From assembly GCA_016871335.1 (NCBI GenBank), contig VFZF01000007.1, forward strand, positions 97,767 through 161,766: a stretch of 64,000 nucleotides of DNA, given 5' to 3'. Below the pieces are notes generated by a model. The model saw only the letters and a list, made by a program, of their open reading frames with translations, was not told the origin of the DNA and ran no database searches. Positions 25,473-35,358 of the stretch are shown in pieces (within the stretch, counting starts at the first letter, position 1; each line of letters starts with the position of its first letter). This DNA comes from Acidimicrobiia bacterium (GTDB lineage: Bacteria; Acidobacteriota; Vicinamibacteria; Vicinamibacterales; SCN-69-37). The position numbers were made by a program, and so were the translations under genes.

Positions 25473-26507
25473 CTACTTGCCGCCCTTGGTCTTGCGGTAC
25501 GCGTTGCGGGCGTTCAGCGCCGCATCAAACACATCAGCCGGCACCATCGTGCCGCGCATCGAGGCGACGAGCGCTTCGGCCGTCTTGCGGAACTCCGCGT
25601 TGGCCGCGGGCGTCAGCGTCGTGACCTTGAGGCCACGCTGCTGCATCGTGCCGACTGCGGTCGCGTCGAGCTTCGGGGCCTCGCTCATGAAGCGAGTCTC
25701 GAGCGTGTTCGCCTCCGCCAGAATCTTCGGCCGATCAGCCGCGTCGATCTTGTTCCAGGCATCGGTGGTCATGACCGTCGCGCCAAGCAGCGGCGCGAGT
25801 TTGACGTCGAGCAGGAACGGCGCATCGCGGAAGATCTGCAGCATCGACGCGCCATACGCCGGCGTCGGCGCGGCGTCGATCATCCCGCGCTTGAGACCGC
25901 CCACCATGTCGTTGAAGGACAGTGGAATCGGCTGGAAGCCGTTCGTCTTGTACCACTGCACCGACTTGTCGTCACCCTCGGTCGTGTAGAGCTTCACGGC
26001 CTTCAGATCCGCCAGCGTGCGGATTTCCTTCTTCGAGAACAGCTGCACCCAGCCGCCGTTGCCCCAGTTGAGCACCTTGTAGCCGTTTTTCTCAATCCGC
26101 TGCGTCATGGTCGGCCGCATCGCCGTGAACACAGCGCGCATCTCGTCGTCGTTTTCGAGGAAAAACGGCATGCCGAACACATCCACCGCATCGTCGATGC
26201 GCGCGAGGCCGGGTGGCAGCAGGAGCGCTGCCTGCAGTTCACCGACGGCGGGGCTCATCATCTTCACTGTCGAGGCTTCTGTGCCCAGTGTGCCGCCGGG
26301 ATACACCCGCAGCGTCACGCGGCCTTCGGTGACCTTGGACCACGCATCACCCATGTCGAGCAGCGCCTTGTGCCACGCCGAGTTCGCGGGAGCAAACGTC
26401 GCGAGCTTGACGGTGATGGCGGCGCGAGCGGAGACCGACGAGGTCAGCACCACCACGGCCGCGGCAATGGCGGCAGGAACGGCGAACGTGCGCACTGTCT
26501 TCAACAT
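25473..26507 (-). CDS. TRAP transporter solute receptor, DctP family
   Basis: 344 residues. Signal peptide (MLKTVRTFAVPAAIAAAVVV to SARA), then the DctP fold with VKLATFAPANSAWHKAL, LRVYPGGTLGTE, and the KLYTTEGDDKSVQWYKTNG region where the Arg/Lys ligand for carboxylates normally lies. ATG 26507 is chosen for the signal peptide; it is 5 bp after the TatT stop. It presents the solute to the DctQM permease. Confidence 0.9.
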   Translation of the reverse strand: MLKTVRTFAVPAAIAAAVVVLTSSVSARAAITVKLATFAPANSAWHKALLDMGDAWSKVTEGRVTLRVYPGGTLGTEASTVKMMSPAVGELQAALLLPPGLARIDDAVDVFGMPFFLENDDEMRAVFTAMRPTMTQRIEKNGYKVLNWGNGGWVQLFSKKEIRTLADLKAVKLYTTEGDDKSVQWYKTNGFQPIPLSFNDMVGGLKRGMIDAAPTPAYGASMLQIFRDAPFLLDVKLAPLLGATVMTTDAWNKIDAADRPKILAEANTLETRFMSEAPKLDATAVGTMQQRGLKVTTLTPAANAEFRKTAEALVASMRGTMVPADVFDAALNARNAYRKTKGGK

Positions 26508-26512
26508 GTTGA

Positions 26513-27430
26513 TTACTCCAGGTCCTTCAGGAACAGATAGTCGATCTGATCGAGCAACGCACGCGCGCGCCGCTGCAACAGCATCGTCGTCAACCGCTCG
26601 GTGGGATTTGCATCCGGGTCCACCGCGAGCGCGGCATTCATCAGCGTCTCGAACTCGGCGCGATCCTGCCTGGGCACCGAGACGGCCATCGCCAGCGAGA
26701 TGTACGGGCCGGGCGACAGGCCTTTCTGCAGTTCCACGGCACGATCGAAGTGCCTGCGCGCTTCGTCCTGTGACCCGCCCAGCAGTTCCTGGCCGTTGAG
26801 CGTAATCATCAGTTCGTGCAGCGCGCCGTTCCACCAGCCCGGGTCGAGGGCGAGACCGCGCTCGGCCATGGCGCGGACGGCCGGAAAGTCAATGGCCAGC
26901 GTATCAGGACTGAGCGCCATCGCCAGTCCCCAGGAGGCCGCCGACCAGTAGAGCAACTCCACGTCTTCCTTCTTGGCCTTGCCGACGGCATTCACCGGGT
27001 CGATCAGCAGCCCCTGCGTCGATCCCTTGAATCGCTCTTCCAGGGCACGCGCACAGTAGCCGTAGGCGCGCAGATACATCTTGAGGGCACGTTCGTCGAT
27101 CGCCTTTGCGGCCTCCCGGTTGGTGTGGCGGACCAGGTCGGCGTCGGTGGCGAGATAGCCGTAGGCGTAGGACGTGAAGCCGCTGCACGTCGCGCGCAGA
27201 AGCGGGACGTGTTTGGGAATCGACTCAAGCAGCGATTCGTAGGTTTTGAGGCCAAACGGCACCGCGTCGCGCACCAGCTCGGGGTCGTTATCGGACGTCA
27301 TTGAGGTGCCGCCCGCCGACAGGGTATCCGCCACCATCTTGGTGGCCTTGTTCGAAATCAGGGAACAACCCGACAGGGTGACCACCAGCGCGACAAGCCC
27401 GACCGACCGCATCCACCGTGTTGCCATCAT
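26513..27430 (-). CDS. TatT-family TRAP-associated TPR lipoprotein
   Basis: 305 residues with lipobox VTLSGC and the TatT pattern: VPFGLKTYESLLESIPKHVP, CSGFTSYAYGYLATDADLV, ALKMYLRAYGYC and LLYWSAASWGLAMALS, followed by helical repeats. TatT proteins form periplasmic oligomers that bind the DctP receptor, so this defines a TatT-type TRAP system (first studied in Treponema). It is the first gene of the operon. Confidence 0.88.
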   Translation of the reverse strand: MMATRWMRSVGLVALVVTLSGCSLISNKATKMVADTLSAGGTSMTSDNDPELVRDAVPFGLKTYESLLESIPKHVPLLRATCSGFTSYAYGYLATDADLVRHTNREAAKAIDERALKMYLRAYGYCARALEERFKGSTQGLLIDPVNAVGKAKKEDVELLYWSAASWGLAMALSPDTLAIDFPAVRAMAERGLALDPGWWNGALHELMITLNGQELLGGSQDEARRHFDRAVELQKGLSPGPYISLAMAVSVPRQDRAEFETLMNAALAVDPDANPTERLTTMLLQRRARALLDQIDYLFLKDLE

Positions 27431-27519
27431 CAGTTCACCCGCCTCCCGGGAACTCTTGAGTGTGCCATAAGCCCTCCCGGTGCTGGCAACCCCGTGGACG
27501 CCGGAGGCCGGACGGCCTG

Positions 27520-28839
27520 TCAGCGGCCGGCGAGGACGCGGATGGCCGAAACGAGGCGATCGGCATCGCCGGCGTTGTTGTAGAGCGTGGGGGTGACCCG
27601 CACGCAGTCGCCCTTGGCCAGGCCCGTGCGCCAGTGGGTGAAGATTCTGAATTCGTCGAGCAGTGCGCGGGTGATCGCGACGTTGGCGTCACGTGTCCCT
27701 CGGCCATGCAGGCGGAAGGCGGAGATCGCGCCGACCATGCCGGGCTCATCAGGCGTCAGCACCTCGACGCCTGGAATGCCCCGCGCCGCGTGGACCCACC
27801 GATCGCGCAGGTAGCGAAGTCTGGCGGCCTTGTAGGTGATGCCAATCGACGCCTGGAACGCGAGGGCATCGGGAATCGTGAGGATGGCCGCGAAATTGGT
27901 GGTGCCTGTGTGCAGGCGGCTGTCAATGCTCTGTAACGACCCGGGATCACCATGCGCCCGATCGATGGCGCCGAGACGTCCCTGCCGGATGTACATCACG
28001 CCCACGCCAACGGGTGCGCCCACCCACTTGTGCAGGTTGAGCCCCACATAGTCGGCATCCAGGTCGGCCATCGTCAGCGGCACCTGCCCGAAGGAATGCG
28101 CCGCGTCCACGATCACATCGATGCCGCGGGGCCGTGCGAGCGCCACGATCTCTTTCACCGGCAGCAACAACCCGGTCTTGTTGTTGCAGTGGGTGACCAG
28201 CAGGACTTTGGTCCTCGGGTTGGCATCGAGGACACGGCGATAGGCATCAAGTACTGCGGCGCGCGTGGCAGGCTCCGGAATGTCGAACGTCACGAGCGTG
28301 GCCCCCGTGCGCGCGGCCAGGGCGTTCATCGAATATTGCATCGCGTTGTAGTCGAGGTCGGCGTAGATGATCGTGTCGCCCGCCTTGACGCCGTTGTATT
28401 GCCCGATGAGCGCCTGCAACGCCTCGGTGGCATTGCGGGAGAAGGTGATCTCGCCCGGTGTGGCACCAAGAAAAGCGGCCACCTGCGTCCGCACCTGCTG
28501 TGAGAGCGCGGGAAACTCCCGCCGGGCGAAGATCGAGCTGTCGCGATTGGCGCGATCGATATTGCGGTGGTACGCCTCGAGGACGGACCCGGCCATCAAG
28601 CCGAAATAGCCGGCCTCCATGTTCGTGACGTTGTCGGTGACGCGATACCGATCGGCAACTTGGCGCCAGTAGGCCTCATTGTTCGCCACCTCCTGAGGTG
28701 ATCCGGCTGGCGGCTGCAGCGGTTCCCACGCCCCGCGCACCAGCGGGGTGATCGCACCCGCAAGGGCCGTGGACGGCATCGCCATCGAGGCTGCCCCCGC
28801 GAGGGCGGCGTCCCTGAGAAACGCGCGTCGGCTTGGCAT
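27520..28839 (-). CDS. Tat-exported class-V aminotransferase-fold PLP enzyme
   Basis: 439 residues from ATG 28839 with a twin-arginine signal ([16 protein letters not shown]). The PLP fold is seen in [32 protein letters not shown] (Asp contacting the pyridine nitrogen) and [15 protein letters not shown] (catalytic Lys). It is closest to isopenicillin-N-epimerase/cysteine-desulfurase-like proteins whose exported forms have unknown substrates. A GTG six bases upstream is an alternative start. Confidence 0.85.
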   Translation of the reverse strand: MPSRRAFLRDAALAGAASMAMPSTALAGAITPLVRGAWEPLQPPAGSPQEVANNEAYWRQVADRYRVTDNVTNMEAGYFGLMAGSVLEAYHRNIDRANRDSSIFARREFPALSQQVRTQVAAFLGATPGEITFSRNATEALQALIGQYNGVKAGDTIIYADLDYNAMQYSMNALAARTGATLVTFDIPEPATRAAVLDAYRRVLDANPRTKVLLVTHCNNKTGLLLPVKEIVALARPRGIDVIVDAAHSFGQVPLTMADLDADYVGLNLHKWVGAPVGVGVMYIRQGRLGAIDRAHGDPGSLQSIDSRLHTGTTNFAAILTIPDALAFQASIGITYKAARLRYLRDRWVHAARGIPGVEVLTPDEPGMVGAISAFRLHGRGTRDANVAITRALLDEFRIFTHWRTGLAKGDCVRVTPTLYNNAGDADRLVSAIRVLAGR

Positions 28840-28868
28840 CGGCACAGCTTACGATACTGGCATCCACG

Positions 28869-29534
28869 ATGCCTGCACGTTTGGTCCCCCTTTCCGCCTA
28901 CCGCGAGTACTCGCCGGACGACATGCAGACCCGCGCGCGCGCCTTCGCGGCCGACCTGCACCGCCGCCGGACCGTGCGCGATTTTTCGTCGCGGGCGATT
29001 CCCGAGGGAGTGCTTGACGACTGCATTCGGGCGGCCGGCACCGCCCCCAGCGGAGCCAATCTTCAACCGTGGCACTTTGTCGTCATCACCGATCCGGCGA
29101 CCAAGTCCCGCATCCGCACGGCCGCCGAGGCAGAGGAACGCGAATTCTACGAGACGCGCGCCACGCCCGAGTGGCTCGCCGCGCTCGAGCCGCTCGGCAC
29201 CGACGCGAACAAACCGTTTCTCGAGACGGCGCCCGCGCTTATCGCGATCTTTGCGGAAGCCTACGGCGAACGCGCCGACGGTGCCAGAGTGAAGCACTAC
29301 TACACGACCGAGTCGGTGGGGATCGCGACCGGCCTGCTCATCGCGGCCATCCATCACGCGGGACTGGTGTCGCTGACGCACACGCCGAGCCCGATGGGTT
29401 TCCTCAACGAGATTCTCGAGCGGCCGGCTCGTGAACGGCCGTTCCTGCTGCTCGTCGTGGGGTATCCGGCCGACGAGGCGACCGTGCCGGATATTGCGAG
29501 AAAGCCGCTCGACGCGATCCGCAGTACGCGGTAG
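28869..29534 (+). CDS. Nitroreductase-family flavoprotein, iodotyrosine-deiodinase-like
   Basis: 221 residues from ATG 28869. [20 protein letters not shown] and [15 protein letters not shown] are FMN-binding motifs of the nitroreductase fold. The segment [18 protein letters not shown] is the version found in iodotyrosine deiodinase (IYD) homologues, so reductive dehalogenation or a related flavin reduction is possible. TACGATA at 28850 gives -10 boxes in both directions for this gene and the divergent PLP enzyme. Confidence 0.85.
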   Translation: MPARLVPLSAYREYSPDDMQTRARAFAADLHRRRTVRDFSSRAIPEGVLDDCIRAAGTAPSGANLQPWHFVVITDPATKSRIRTAAEAEEREFYETRATPEWLAALEPLGTDANKPFLETAPALIAIFAEAYGERADGARVKHYYTTESVGIATGLLIAAIHHAGLVSLTHTPSPMGFLNEILERPARERPFLLLVVGYPADEATVPDIARKPLDAIRSTR

Positions 29535-29544
29535 TCCTGACGAC

Positions 29545-30027
29545 TCAGCGTACGACGAGCCAGGCGGACACCCGGCCGCCGCCGGCCGTCACCGCGTCCG
29601 CGCGATCGCGCGTGAGGTCACCCTGCAGGCGGACCGCCACGCCTCCTGGTGCGCGCCACTCAACACCGAGCCCCGCCATCAGCGCCGCCCCGGCCTCGCT
29701 GTTCCGGATGAGCGTGCCGGCACCGCCGTGCACATAGAGGCCACCGCGGGCACCGTCGCGCACCCAGAGTCGGAGGCCGGCGAGCGCACGCCAGTCGTTG
29801 TGACCATCCCGGCGGGTGCCGGTCACCTCCAGCATCGGCGTCAGCCGGCCCACACGGTAGCCAACGGCGACACCGCCTCCCGGCGCCAGCCCCTCGCTAC
29901 CGGTCCGTCCTGTCGCCGAGACACCAACCGCCAGATCACGTGCGCGCTCCTGCGCCGCGGCCGGCATCACAAGTGCCGCACTGATGACAAGACCGAACAC
30001 GATTGCTCGAAACATCGGGATGCTCAT
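29545..30027 (-). CDS. Exported beta-rich protein, probable small outer-membrane barrel
   Basis: 160 residues with a signal peptide ([20 protein letters not shown], then AQE) and alternating Gly/aromatic strands ([41 protein letters not shown]), as in eight-strand barrels. Function unknown. TAGACT on this strand is exactly seven bases from the ATG at 30027 and overlaps the TACAAT box of glnS. Confidence 0.6.
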   Translation of the reverse strand: MSIPMFRAIVFGLVISAALVMPAAAQERARDLAVGVSATGRTGSEGLAPGGGVAVGYRVGRLTPMLEVTGTRRDGHNDWRALAGLRLWVRDGARGGLYVHGGAGTLIRNSEAGAALMAGLGVEWRAPGGVAVRLQGDLTRDRADAVTAGGGRVSAWLVVR

Positions 30028-30049
30028 GATCGCAGTCTACAATCAGTGC
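30028..30049. promoter_or_regulatory. Overlapping divergent leaderless promoters
   Basis: Rightward TACAAT (30038-30043) is seven bases before the glnS ATG at 30050. Leftward TAGACT (30039-30034) is seven bases before the ATG at 30027. The two boxes share two base pairs, so binding for one gene should exclude the other. Confidence 0.6.
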
Positions 30050-31714
30050 ATGGACGCCAAGGCTGAGGAGCCCCGCCTCGATTTCATCCGCGAGATTGTC
30101 ACGGTCGATCAGGCCTCCGGCCGGCATCAGGGCCGAGTGGCCACACGTTTCCCGCCCGAGCCGAACGGGTACCTGCATCTCGGGCATGCGAAGTCGATCT
30201 GCCTGAACTTCGGCGTGGCGCGCGACTTTGGCGGCACGTGCAACCTCCGCTTCGACGACACCAACCCGGTGACCGAAGACGTCGAGTATGTGCGCGCCAT
30301 CCAAGAGGACGTCCGGTGGCTGGGATTCACCTGGGACGACCGGCTGTTCTACGCGTCGGATTACTTCGAACACCTCTACGAGTGCGCCGTCCAGTTGATC
30401 CGCGACGGCAAGGCGTACGTGGACAGTTTGACCGCGGACGACATCCGCGCCTATCGCGGCACGTTGACCGAACCCGGTCGTGAAAGCCCGTACCGGTCGA
30501 GACCGGTGGAAGAGAGCCTCGACCTGTTTGCCCGCATGCGCGCCGGTGAATTCCCCGATGGCGCACACGTGTTGCGCGCAAAGATCGACATGGCGTCCCC
30601 CAACATCACGATGCGGGACCCGGTGTTGTATCGCATCCGGCGCGCCCATCATCACCGGACCAGTGATGACTGGTGCCTGTACCCGATGTACGACTACGCC
30701 CATCCGTTGTCGGATGCGTTCGAACAGATTACCCACTCGCTCTGCACGCTGGAGTTCGAGGAACATCGCCCCCTGTATGACTGGCTGATTGAACACGTCA
30801 CGAACCTGCCGTCACGACCACAGCAGATTGAGTTCGCGCGTCTCAACCTGTCATACACGGTCATGAGCAAGCGCAAACTCCTGCAACTGGTCAACGAAGG
30901 CCGGGTCAACGGCTGGGACGACCCGCGCATGCCGACCCTGTCCGGTGTCCGGCGCCGGGGATTCACGCCCGAGGCCCTGCGCAGGTTCTGCGACGAAATC
31001 GGCGTGGCGAAGCGCGAGAACCTGATCGACGTCGGCTTGCTGGAGTTCTGCGTCCGCGAGGACCTGAACACACGGGTGCCTCGGGCCATGGCGGTCGTCG
31101 CGCCACTCAAGGTGGTCATTGAAAATTACCCCGAAGGCCAGGCCGAGATGTTCACGGTGGCGAACCATCCGGATCGCCCGGAACTTGGCACCCGCTCCGT
31201 CCCCTTCAGCCGTGAGGTCTACATCGAACGTGAGGACTTCATGGAGACGCCGGAGAAGAAGTTCTTCCGGTTGGCGCCTGGCCGCGAGGTCCGACTGCGC
31301 AACGCCTACTTCGTGACCTGCACCGGCATCGTCAAGGACGCTTCTGGCGCGATCACCGAACTGCGCTGCACGTATGACCCAGCGACCCGCGGCGGCGACG
31401 CCCCGGACGGACGCAAGGTCAAAGGCACGCTGCACTGGGTCTCAGCCGCACATGCAGTCGACGCCGAAGTGCGCCTCTACGATCGCCTGTTCACCGTCGA
31501 AACACCCGGCACCGGCGATACGGACTTCCTCACGCAGATCAATCCTGCGGCTCTTGAAGTGCGAACCGGCTGCAAACTTGAACCCTCACTCGCTGACGTC
31601 GCACCAGGCACGCGTTTCCAATTCGAACGCATCGGCTACTTCTGCGCAGATCCGGACACGGCACCTGGGCGACCGGTCTTCAACAGAACAGTCACCCTCA
31701 AGGTGGGCAGGTGA
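30050..31714 (+). CDS. glnS: Glutaminyl-tRNA synthetase
   Basis: 554 residues, normal for the family. The class-I HIGH motif appears in [16 protein letters not shown], the KMSKS loop as [10 protein letters not shown], and [17 protein letters not shown] and [20 protein letters not shown] are GlnRS signatures; the C-terminal anticodon-binding barrels are complete. An upstream in-frame ATG exists, but [17 protein letters not shown] is the family N-terminus. Presence of glnS means Gln-tRNA can be charged directly. Confidence 0.95.
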   Translation: MDAKAEEPRLDFIREIVTVDQASGRHQGRVATRFPPEPNGYLHLGHAKSICLNFGVARDFGGTCNLRFDDTNPVTEDVEYVRAIQEDVRWLGFTWDDRLFYASDYFEHLYECAVQLIRDGKAYVDSLTADDIRAYRGTLTEPGRESPYRSRPVEESLDLFARMRAGEFPDGAHVLRAKIDMASPNITMRDPVLYRIRRAHHHRTSDDWCLYPMYDYAHPLSDAFEQITHSLCTLEFEEHRPLYDWLIEHVTNLPSRPQQIEFARLNLSYTVMSKRKLLQLVNEGRVNGWDDPRMPTLSGVRRRGFTPEALRRFCDEIGVAKRENLIDVGLLEFCVREDLNTRVPRAMAVVAPLKVVIENYPEGQAEMFTVANHPDRPELGTRSVPFSREVYIEREDFMETPEKKFFRLAPGREVRLRNAYFVTCTGIVKDASGAITELRCTYDPATRGGDAPDGRKVKGTLHWVSAAHAVDAEVRLYDRLFTVETPGTGDTDFLTQINPAALEVRTGCKLEPSLADVAPGTRFQFERIGYFCADPDTAPGRPVFNRTVTLKVGR

Positions 31715-31848
31715 GCGGGTGGTGAATGTTGACATAAGGTCGGCTGGATAGACCGGGTCTATACGTCGTTTGTCTCCTTTGGTCTGCACTCTGATGGCCC
31801 GGGCAACGCACTCTGCATCTAGGCCGGCGGCGCACTGAGCACACAGCA

Positions 31849-32397
31849 CTATCGAAGAATGTAGTAGCCGAGCGGCACGAGTGCGCCGCCGAGCACAAAC
31901 CATTTGCCGCGACCGGTGAAGCCCGTCTTGCCGCGCAGCACGAACATCCCGGAGATCGCCATGAAGATCAGCGCGACCGCATAAACATCCGCGATTACCG
32001 TCCACACACCTTTGGTGGCATTCAGGTGCATCTGATTCATCTCGAAGAGCACCGGGCGCGGACGCACCCGATCGACGATGACCTGGCCGGTGGGGACGTC
32101 GATGAGGTAGGTCTTTTCCGGGAGGAAGATCTGCAGCGTATCGGGGTCGGGACGGAAGGCGTTGCGCGGCTCTTCGGTAATGCCGAGCTGCGGTAACGCT
32201 TCCTTGATCATGCCGTCACGGTCGGTCGCCGTGAGTGGCTGAATCGTCAGGGCTGTTTTTTGCTGCCGATACGACGGGTTCCAATCGGCCATGTGGTTAA
32301 TGGCCAGACCGGAAATCCCGTACACGAGCGTCAGGGCGACAACCAGATACCCCACATCCCGGTGGAGCGTGTTATTCCATCGCCGCCATTTCATCAA
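31849..32397 (-). CDS. PepSY-associated transmembrane-helix protein
   Basis: 182 residues. An N-terminal membrane segment with the histidine pattern WRRWNNTLHRDVGYL is followed by a PepSY-like periplasmic stretch (LQIFLPEKTYLIDVPTG) and a second helix pair after MNQMHLNATKGVWTVIADVY. This arrangement is common in iron-uptake or flavocytochrome-associated membrane proteins. It is the last of three minus-strand genes. Confidence 0.75.
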   Translation of the reverse strand: MMKWRRWNNTLHRDVGYLVVALTLVYGISGLAINHMADWNPSYRQQKTALTIQPLTATDRDGMIKEALPQLGITEEPRNAFRPDPDTLQIFLPEKTYLIDVPTGQVIVDRVRPRPVLFEMNQMHLNATKGVWTVIADVYAVALIFMAISGMFVLRGKTGFTGRGKWFVLGGALVPLGYYILR

Positions 32398-32421
32398 ATC
32401 ACCCGAACTGCGGACCGCGGA

Positions 32422-32889
32422 CTAGAAGACGACCGCGCCCTCGCCCTTGATCATCACGTTGACCTTGGGTCCCTTGACCGTCTTCGGATCAAAGGTCGTC
32501 TTCTGTTCCTTCGCGTGTTCGTGGCCCTGGGCGATCTGCTGTTCCACCGAGAGGGTCTCGACGGAGATGACGCCTTCGACCTTCGCGTTCATGCCCTTGA
32601 CGGACATCGGGAACACGATCACGCCGTCCTCGACCTTGAAACGGATGGTCTGGAATTCCTGGTCGCTGCCCAGCGCGAGCCAGCAGCCCATCTGCGCACA
32701 CACGTCGACGATCGGTCCCTGCACCTGCACGCGCTTCCCGCTGAACTTTTCGGGATTGGCGTAGATGTCCGACACCTTGGTCACTTCGGTCAACGTCAAC
32801 GCCGTGCCGAACTTCTTCTCCTGCGCCGCCACGGCCACCGCCGCGGCCGCCACCACCATCATCACTACTGCCGCTGCTGCCTTACGCAT
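32422..32889 (-). CDS. Exported DUF4920-family protein
   Basis: 155 residues with a signal peptide (Ala/Val-rich, ending VAVAAQ). The domain shows SDIYANPEKFSGKRVQVQGP followed by VDVCAQMGCWLAL, the paired cysteines that mark DUF4920. The fold resembles an OB barrel and the family is often found near copper/haem-maturation genes; function is not settled. It lies 24 bp upstream of the PepSY gene. Confidence 0.75.
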   Translation of the reverse strand: MRKAAAAVVMMVVAAAAVAVAAQEKKFGTALTLTEVTKVSDIYANPEKFSGKRVQVQGPIVDVCAQMGCWLALGSDQEFQTIRFKVEDGVIVFPMSVKGMNAKVEGVISVETLSVEQQIAQGHEHAKEQKTTFDPKTVKGPKVNVMIKGEGAVVF

Positions 32890-32910
32890 TGCTCTACCTC
32901 CGAAAATGTT

Positions 32911-32938
32911 GGCCCCCTCAAGTTCAGGGGGCCCTACA
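32911..32938. repeat. REP-like hairpin, stem variant
   Basis: Stem GGCCCCCT/AGGGGGCC, loop CAAGTTC, then CTACA. Two bases of each arm differ from the other copies in a compensated way, so the hairpin is kept. It sits between the DUF4920 and DUF6526 genes. Confidence 0.75.
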
Positions 32939-32959
32939 TGAACTGCGGCCCGCGGACTG

Positions 32960-33397
32960 TTATGCCCGCAGATGATCCCCTTGCCACTCCTTGATCATCT
33001 GCTTGATGACCTTCTTGTCGTGGATGTGATCACGCAACACGGCCACTGCCAGATCCGGCAACTCGGCGTCGCTCGCAAACCGCATCGCCACCAGCTGCGC
33101 CGGCGTGAAATCCACAATCCTTGGCTGCAGCCCCGGCGGCAGCACTTCCCGCAACCGCAGCCGCATCTCCAGCCGGATGACGCGGTCCTGCACACGCAGC
33201 GCGAAGATCCGGGCAAAGAAGAACATGATCACCAGCGCCAACGCCGTCAGCGTGTGAACGATGCTGTCGCCGGTGCGCAACTCGAACATCCGGTAGCCGG
33301 CCCACAGGAAGTTGAGCACAAGCAGCGGAAACGCGACGAAGTGGTAGACCGGAACGAACTTGGCGTGGTTCTTATAGGTTTGAACGGGCTCACTCAT
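32960..33397 (-). CDS. DUF6526-family membrane protein
   Basis: 145 residues from ATG 33397: MSEPVQTYKNHAKFVPVYHF starts the family, with two helices (LLVLNFLWAGYRMFEL and LTALALVIMFFFARIFAL) and a charged soluble tail with VQDRVIRLEMRLRLREVLP. Function unknown. Earlier in-frame codons are not protein-like. Confidence 0.72.
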   Translation of the reverse strand: MSEPVQTYKNHAKFVPVYHFVAFPLLVLNFLWAGYRMFELRTGDSIVHTLTALALVIMFFFARIFALRVQDRVIRLEMRLRLREVLPPGLQPRIVDFTPAQLVAMRFASDAELPDLAVAVLRDHIHDKKVIKQMIKEWQGDHLRA

Positions 33398-33447
33398 CTC
33401 GACTCCCCGGGGATGAAGCACTCCCGAGATGATACCCCACGCCGGAT

Positions 33448-33575
33448 TCACCCCCGCAAGGTCACTGCGGGGTCCAGCCGCAGCAGCCGGCGCGCAGGCA
33501 GCAGACTGGCGATGGCGGCCACGAGCAGCAGGAAGCCCATCGCGGCGGCGTAGGTCCACGGATCCCGTTCCGCCT
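33448..33575 (-). pseudogene. C-terminal remnant of an FtsX/MacB-type ABC permease
   Basis: About 35 residues, DPWTYAAAMGFLLLVAAIAS then LLPARRLLRLDPAVTLRG and a stop, match the last helix and conserved P-ARR-x(5)DP end of the large ABC permeases common in Acidobacteria. Nothing else of the gene is present; upstream codons are unrelated. Confidence 0.6.
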
Positions 33576-33658
33576 CGCCCGCGGTGGCCGACAACTCGCT
33601 GTTCGTCCGGACTGAGACGAAGTTGTATCGCATCGGGCGCTGACGGCAGGACGCCGGG

Positions 33659-33672
33659 TACAATCCGCAGTC
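33659..33672 (+). promoter_or_regulatory. -10 box with at most a 2-nt leader
   Basis: TACAAT at 33659-33664; the ATG at 33673 is nine bases after the last T. No Shine-Dalgarno sequence is possible on such a transcript. Confidence 0.5.
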
Positions 33673-35334
33673 ATGCGGATTATGGCTGTGTCGCTCTCAC
33701 TGGTCGCGCTGTCTGCCTGCTCCTCCCCCACCCGCTATGACATCGTCATCCGTAACGGCACGATTTACGACGGCAGCGGGAGCGAGCCGGTGCAGGGAGA
33801 CGTCGCGATCAACGGCGACACGATCGTGGCCGTCGGCGATATCGGCCAGGCCGTTGGCACGACCGAGATCGACGCGGCCGGCCTGGTCGTCGCTCCCGGA
33901 TTCATCAACATGCTCAGCTGGGCCGAGACGCGGCTGCTGGTCGATGGCCGCTCACAAAGCGACATCCGGCAGGGCGTCACACTTGAAGTGTTTGGCGAGG
34001 GCACGTCTGGTGGACCGCTGACCGCCGCGATGAAAGCCGAGATTGTCGAACAACAAGGCGACATCAAGTACGAGATTGAGTGGACGACGCTGGCGGAGTT
34101 TCTGGACCATCTGGTGGCGAAGGGTGTGTCACCGAACATCGCGTCGTTTGTGGGTGCGACGACCGTGCGCAGACACGTGCTGGGGCAGGCAGACAGGGAG
34201 CCGACGGCCGCCGAGTTGGACGCCATGCGCGCGCTTGTGGGCCAGGCGATGCGCGACGGCGCACTCGGCGTCGGGTCGTCGCTCATCTACGCCCCGGCGT
34301 TTTATGCAAAGACGCCCGAGCTGATCGAACTCGTGAAAGTCGCTGCGAGACACGGCGGCATGTACATCTCGCACATGCGCAGCGAAGGCAACCGGCTGCT
34401 CGAAGCGGTGGATGAGCTGATCACGATCGCGCGAGCGTCGGGTGCACGCGCGGAGATCTATCACCTGAAAGCCGCCGGCCGCGAGAACTGGAACAAACTC
34501 GACGCGGTGATTCAGAAGATCGAGACTGCGCGCGCCGAGGGCCTCGAGATCACGGCCGACATGTACACCTACACCGCAGGGTCCACGGGTCTGGACGCGG
34601 CGATGCCTCCCTGGGTGCAGGAGGGTGGCTACAACGCGTGGGTCGGCCGCCTGCGTGATCCGCAGACACGCCGACGGGTGTTGCGGGAGATGACCACGCC
34701 GACCAACGACTGGGAAAACCTGTACCTGGCGGCCGGTGCCGAAGGCACGTTACTCGTCGGATTCAAGAGCGACGCGTTGAAGCACCTGACCGGCAAGACC
34801 CTGGCTGAAGTCGCCAAAGCGCGCGGCCAGTCTCCGGAAGACACGGCCGTCGATCTGGTGATCGAAGACGGCAGCCGCGTGCAGGTCGTCTACTTCCTGA
34901 TGTCCGAGGAGAACGTCCGCCGGCAGATGAGCCTGCCCTGGATGAGCTTCGGCTCGGACGCCGGGTCGATGGCCCCGGAAGGCGTGTTCCTGAAGTCGAG
35001 CACCCACCCGCGTGCGTACGGCAACTTCGCCCGTGTCATCGGCCGCTACACCCGCGAAGGCGTCGTCTCCCTCCCCGATGCCATCCGGCGCCTGACGTCA
35101 CACCCGGCACAGGTGCTGAGGATCAAGAACCGCGGCACCCTGGCCCCCGGCTACTTTGCTGATGTCGCCATCTTCGACCCCGCCAGGGTCGAGGACCACG
35201 CGACCTACGAGCAGCCTCACCAGTACTCGACCGGCATGGTGCACGTCCTGGTCAACGGCGTGCCCGTCCTCAAGGATGGCGAACACACCGGCGCCACGCC
35301 CGGCCGGGTCGTCTACGGGCCAGGCCGCCGATGA
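33673..35334 (+). CDS. Lipoprotein N-acyl-D-amino-acid deacylase-like amidohydrolase, HxH motif missing
   Basis: 553 residues. The signal peptide ends in lipobox VALSAC. The composite urease-fold barrel is clear (YDIVIRNGTIYDGSGSEPV, then later SHMRSEG with a metal His, and the C-terminal GTLAPGYFADVAIFDP). The first metal motif, HxH after APGF in active D-aminoacylases, is replaced by INMLSWAE, so one metal site is lost. A subgroup of exported homologues shares this. Compare the second paralogue at 61100, which keeps HSH. Confidence 0.85.
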   Translation: MRIMAVSLSLVALSACSSPTRYDIVIRNGTIYDGSGSEPVQGDVAINGDTIVAVGDIGQAVGTTEIDAAGLVVAPGFINMLSWAETRLLVDGRSQSDIRQGVTLEVFGEGTSGGPLTAAMKAEIVEQQGDIKYEIEWTTLAEFLDHLVAKGVSPNIASFVGATTVRRHVLGQADREPTAAELDAMRALVGQAMRDGALGVGSSLIYAPAFYAKTPELIELVKVAARHGGMYISHMRSEGNRLLEAVDELITIARASGARAEIYHLKAAGRENWNKLDAVIQKIETARAEGLEITADMYTYTAGSTGLDAAMPPWVQEGGYNAWVGRLRDPQTRRRVLREMTTPTNDWENLYLAAGAEGTLLVGFKSDALKHLTGKTLAEVAKARGQSPEDTAVDLVIEDGSRVQVVYFLMSEENVRRQMSLPWMSFGSDAGSMAPEGVFLKSSTHPRAYGNFARVIGRYTREGVVSLPDAIRRLTSHPAQVLRIKNRGTLAPGYFADVAIFDPARVEDHATYEQPHQYSTGMVHVLVNGVPVLKDGEHTGATPGRVVYGPGRR

Positions 35335-35358
35335 ACCCATGAACCTGTAATTGCGCGC

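Noticed and set aside
23883..26540. 885-codon open frame on the plus strand opposite the TRAP operon
   Set aside because: It is Arg/His/Gln-rich with no domain, and the opposite strand holds clear DctP and DctQM genes. High GC produces such antisense frames.
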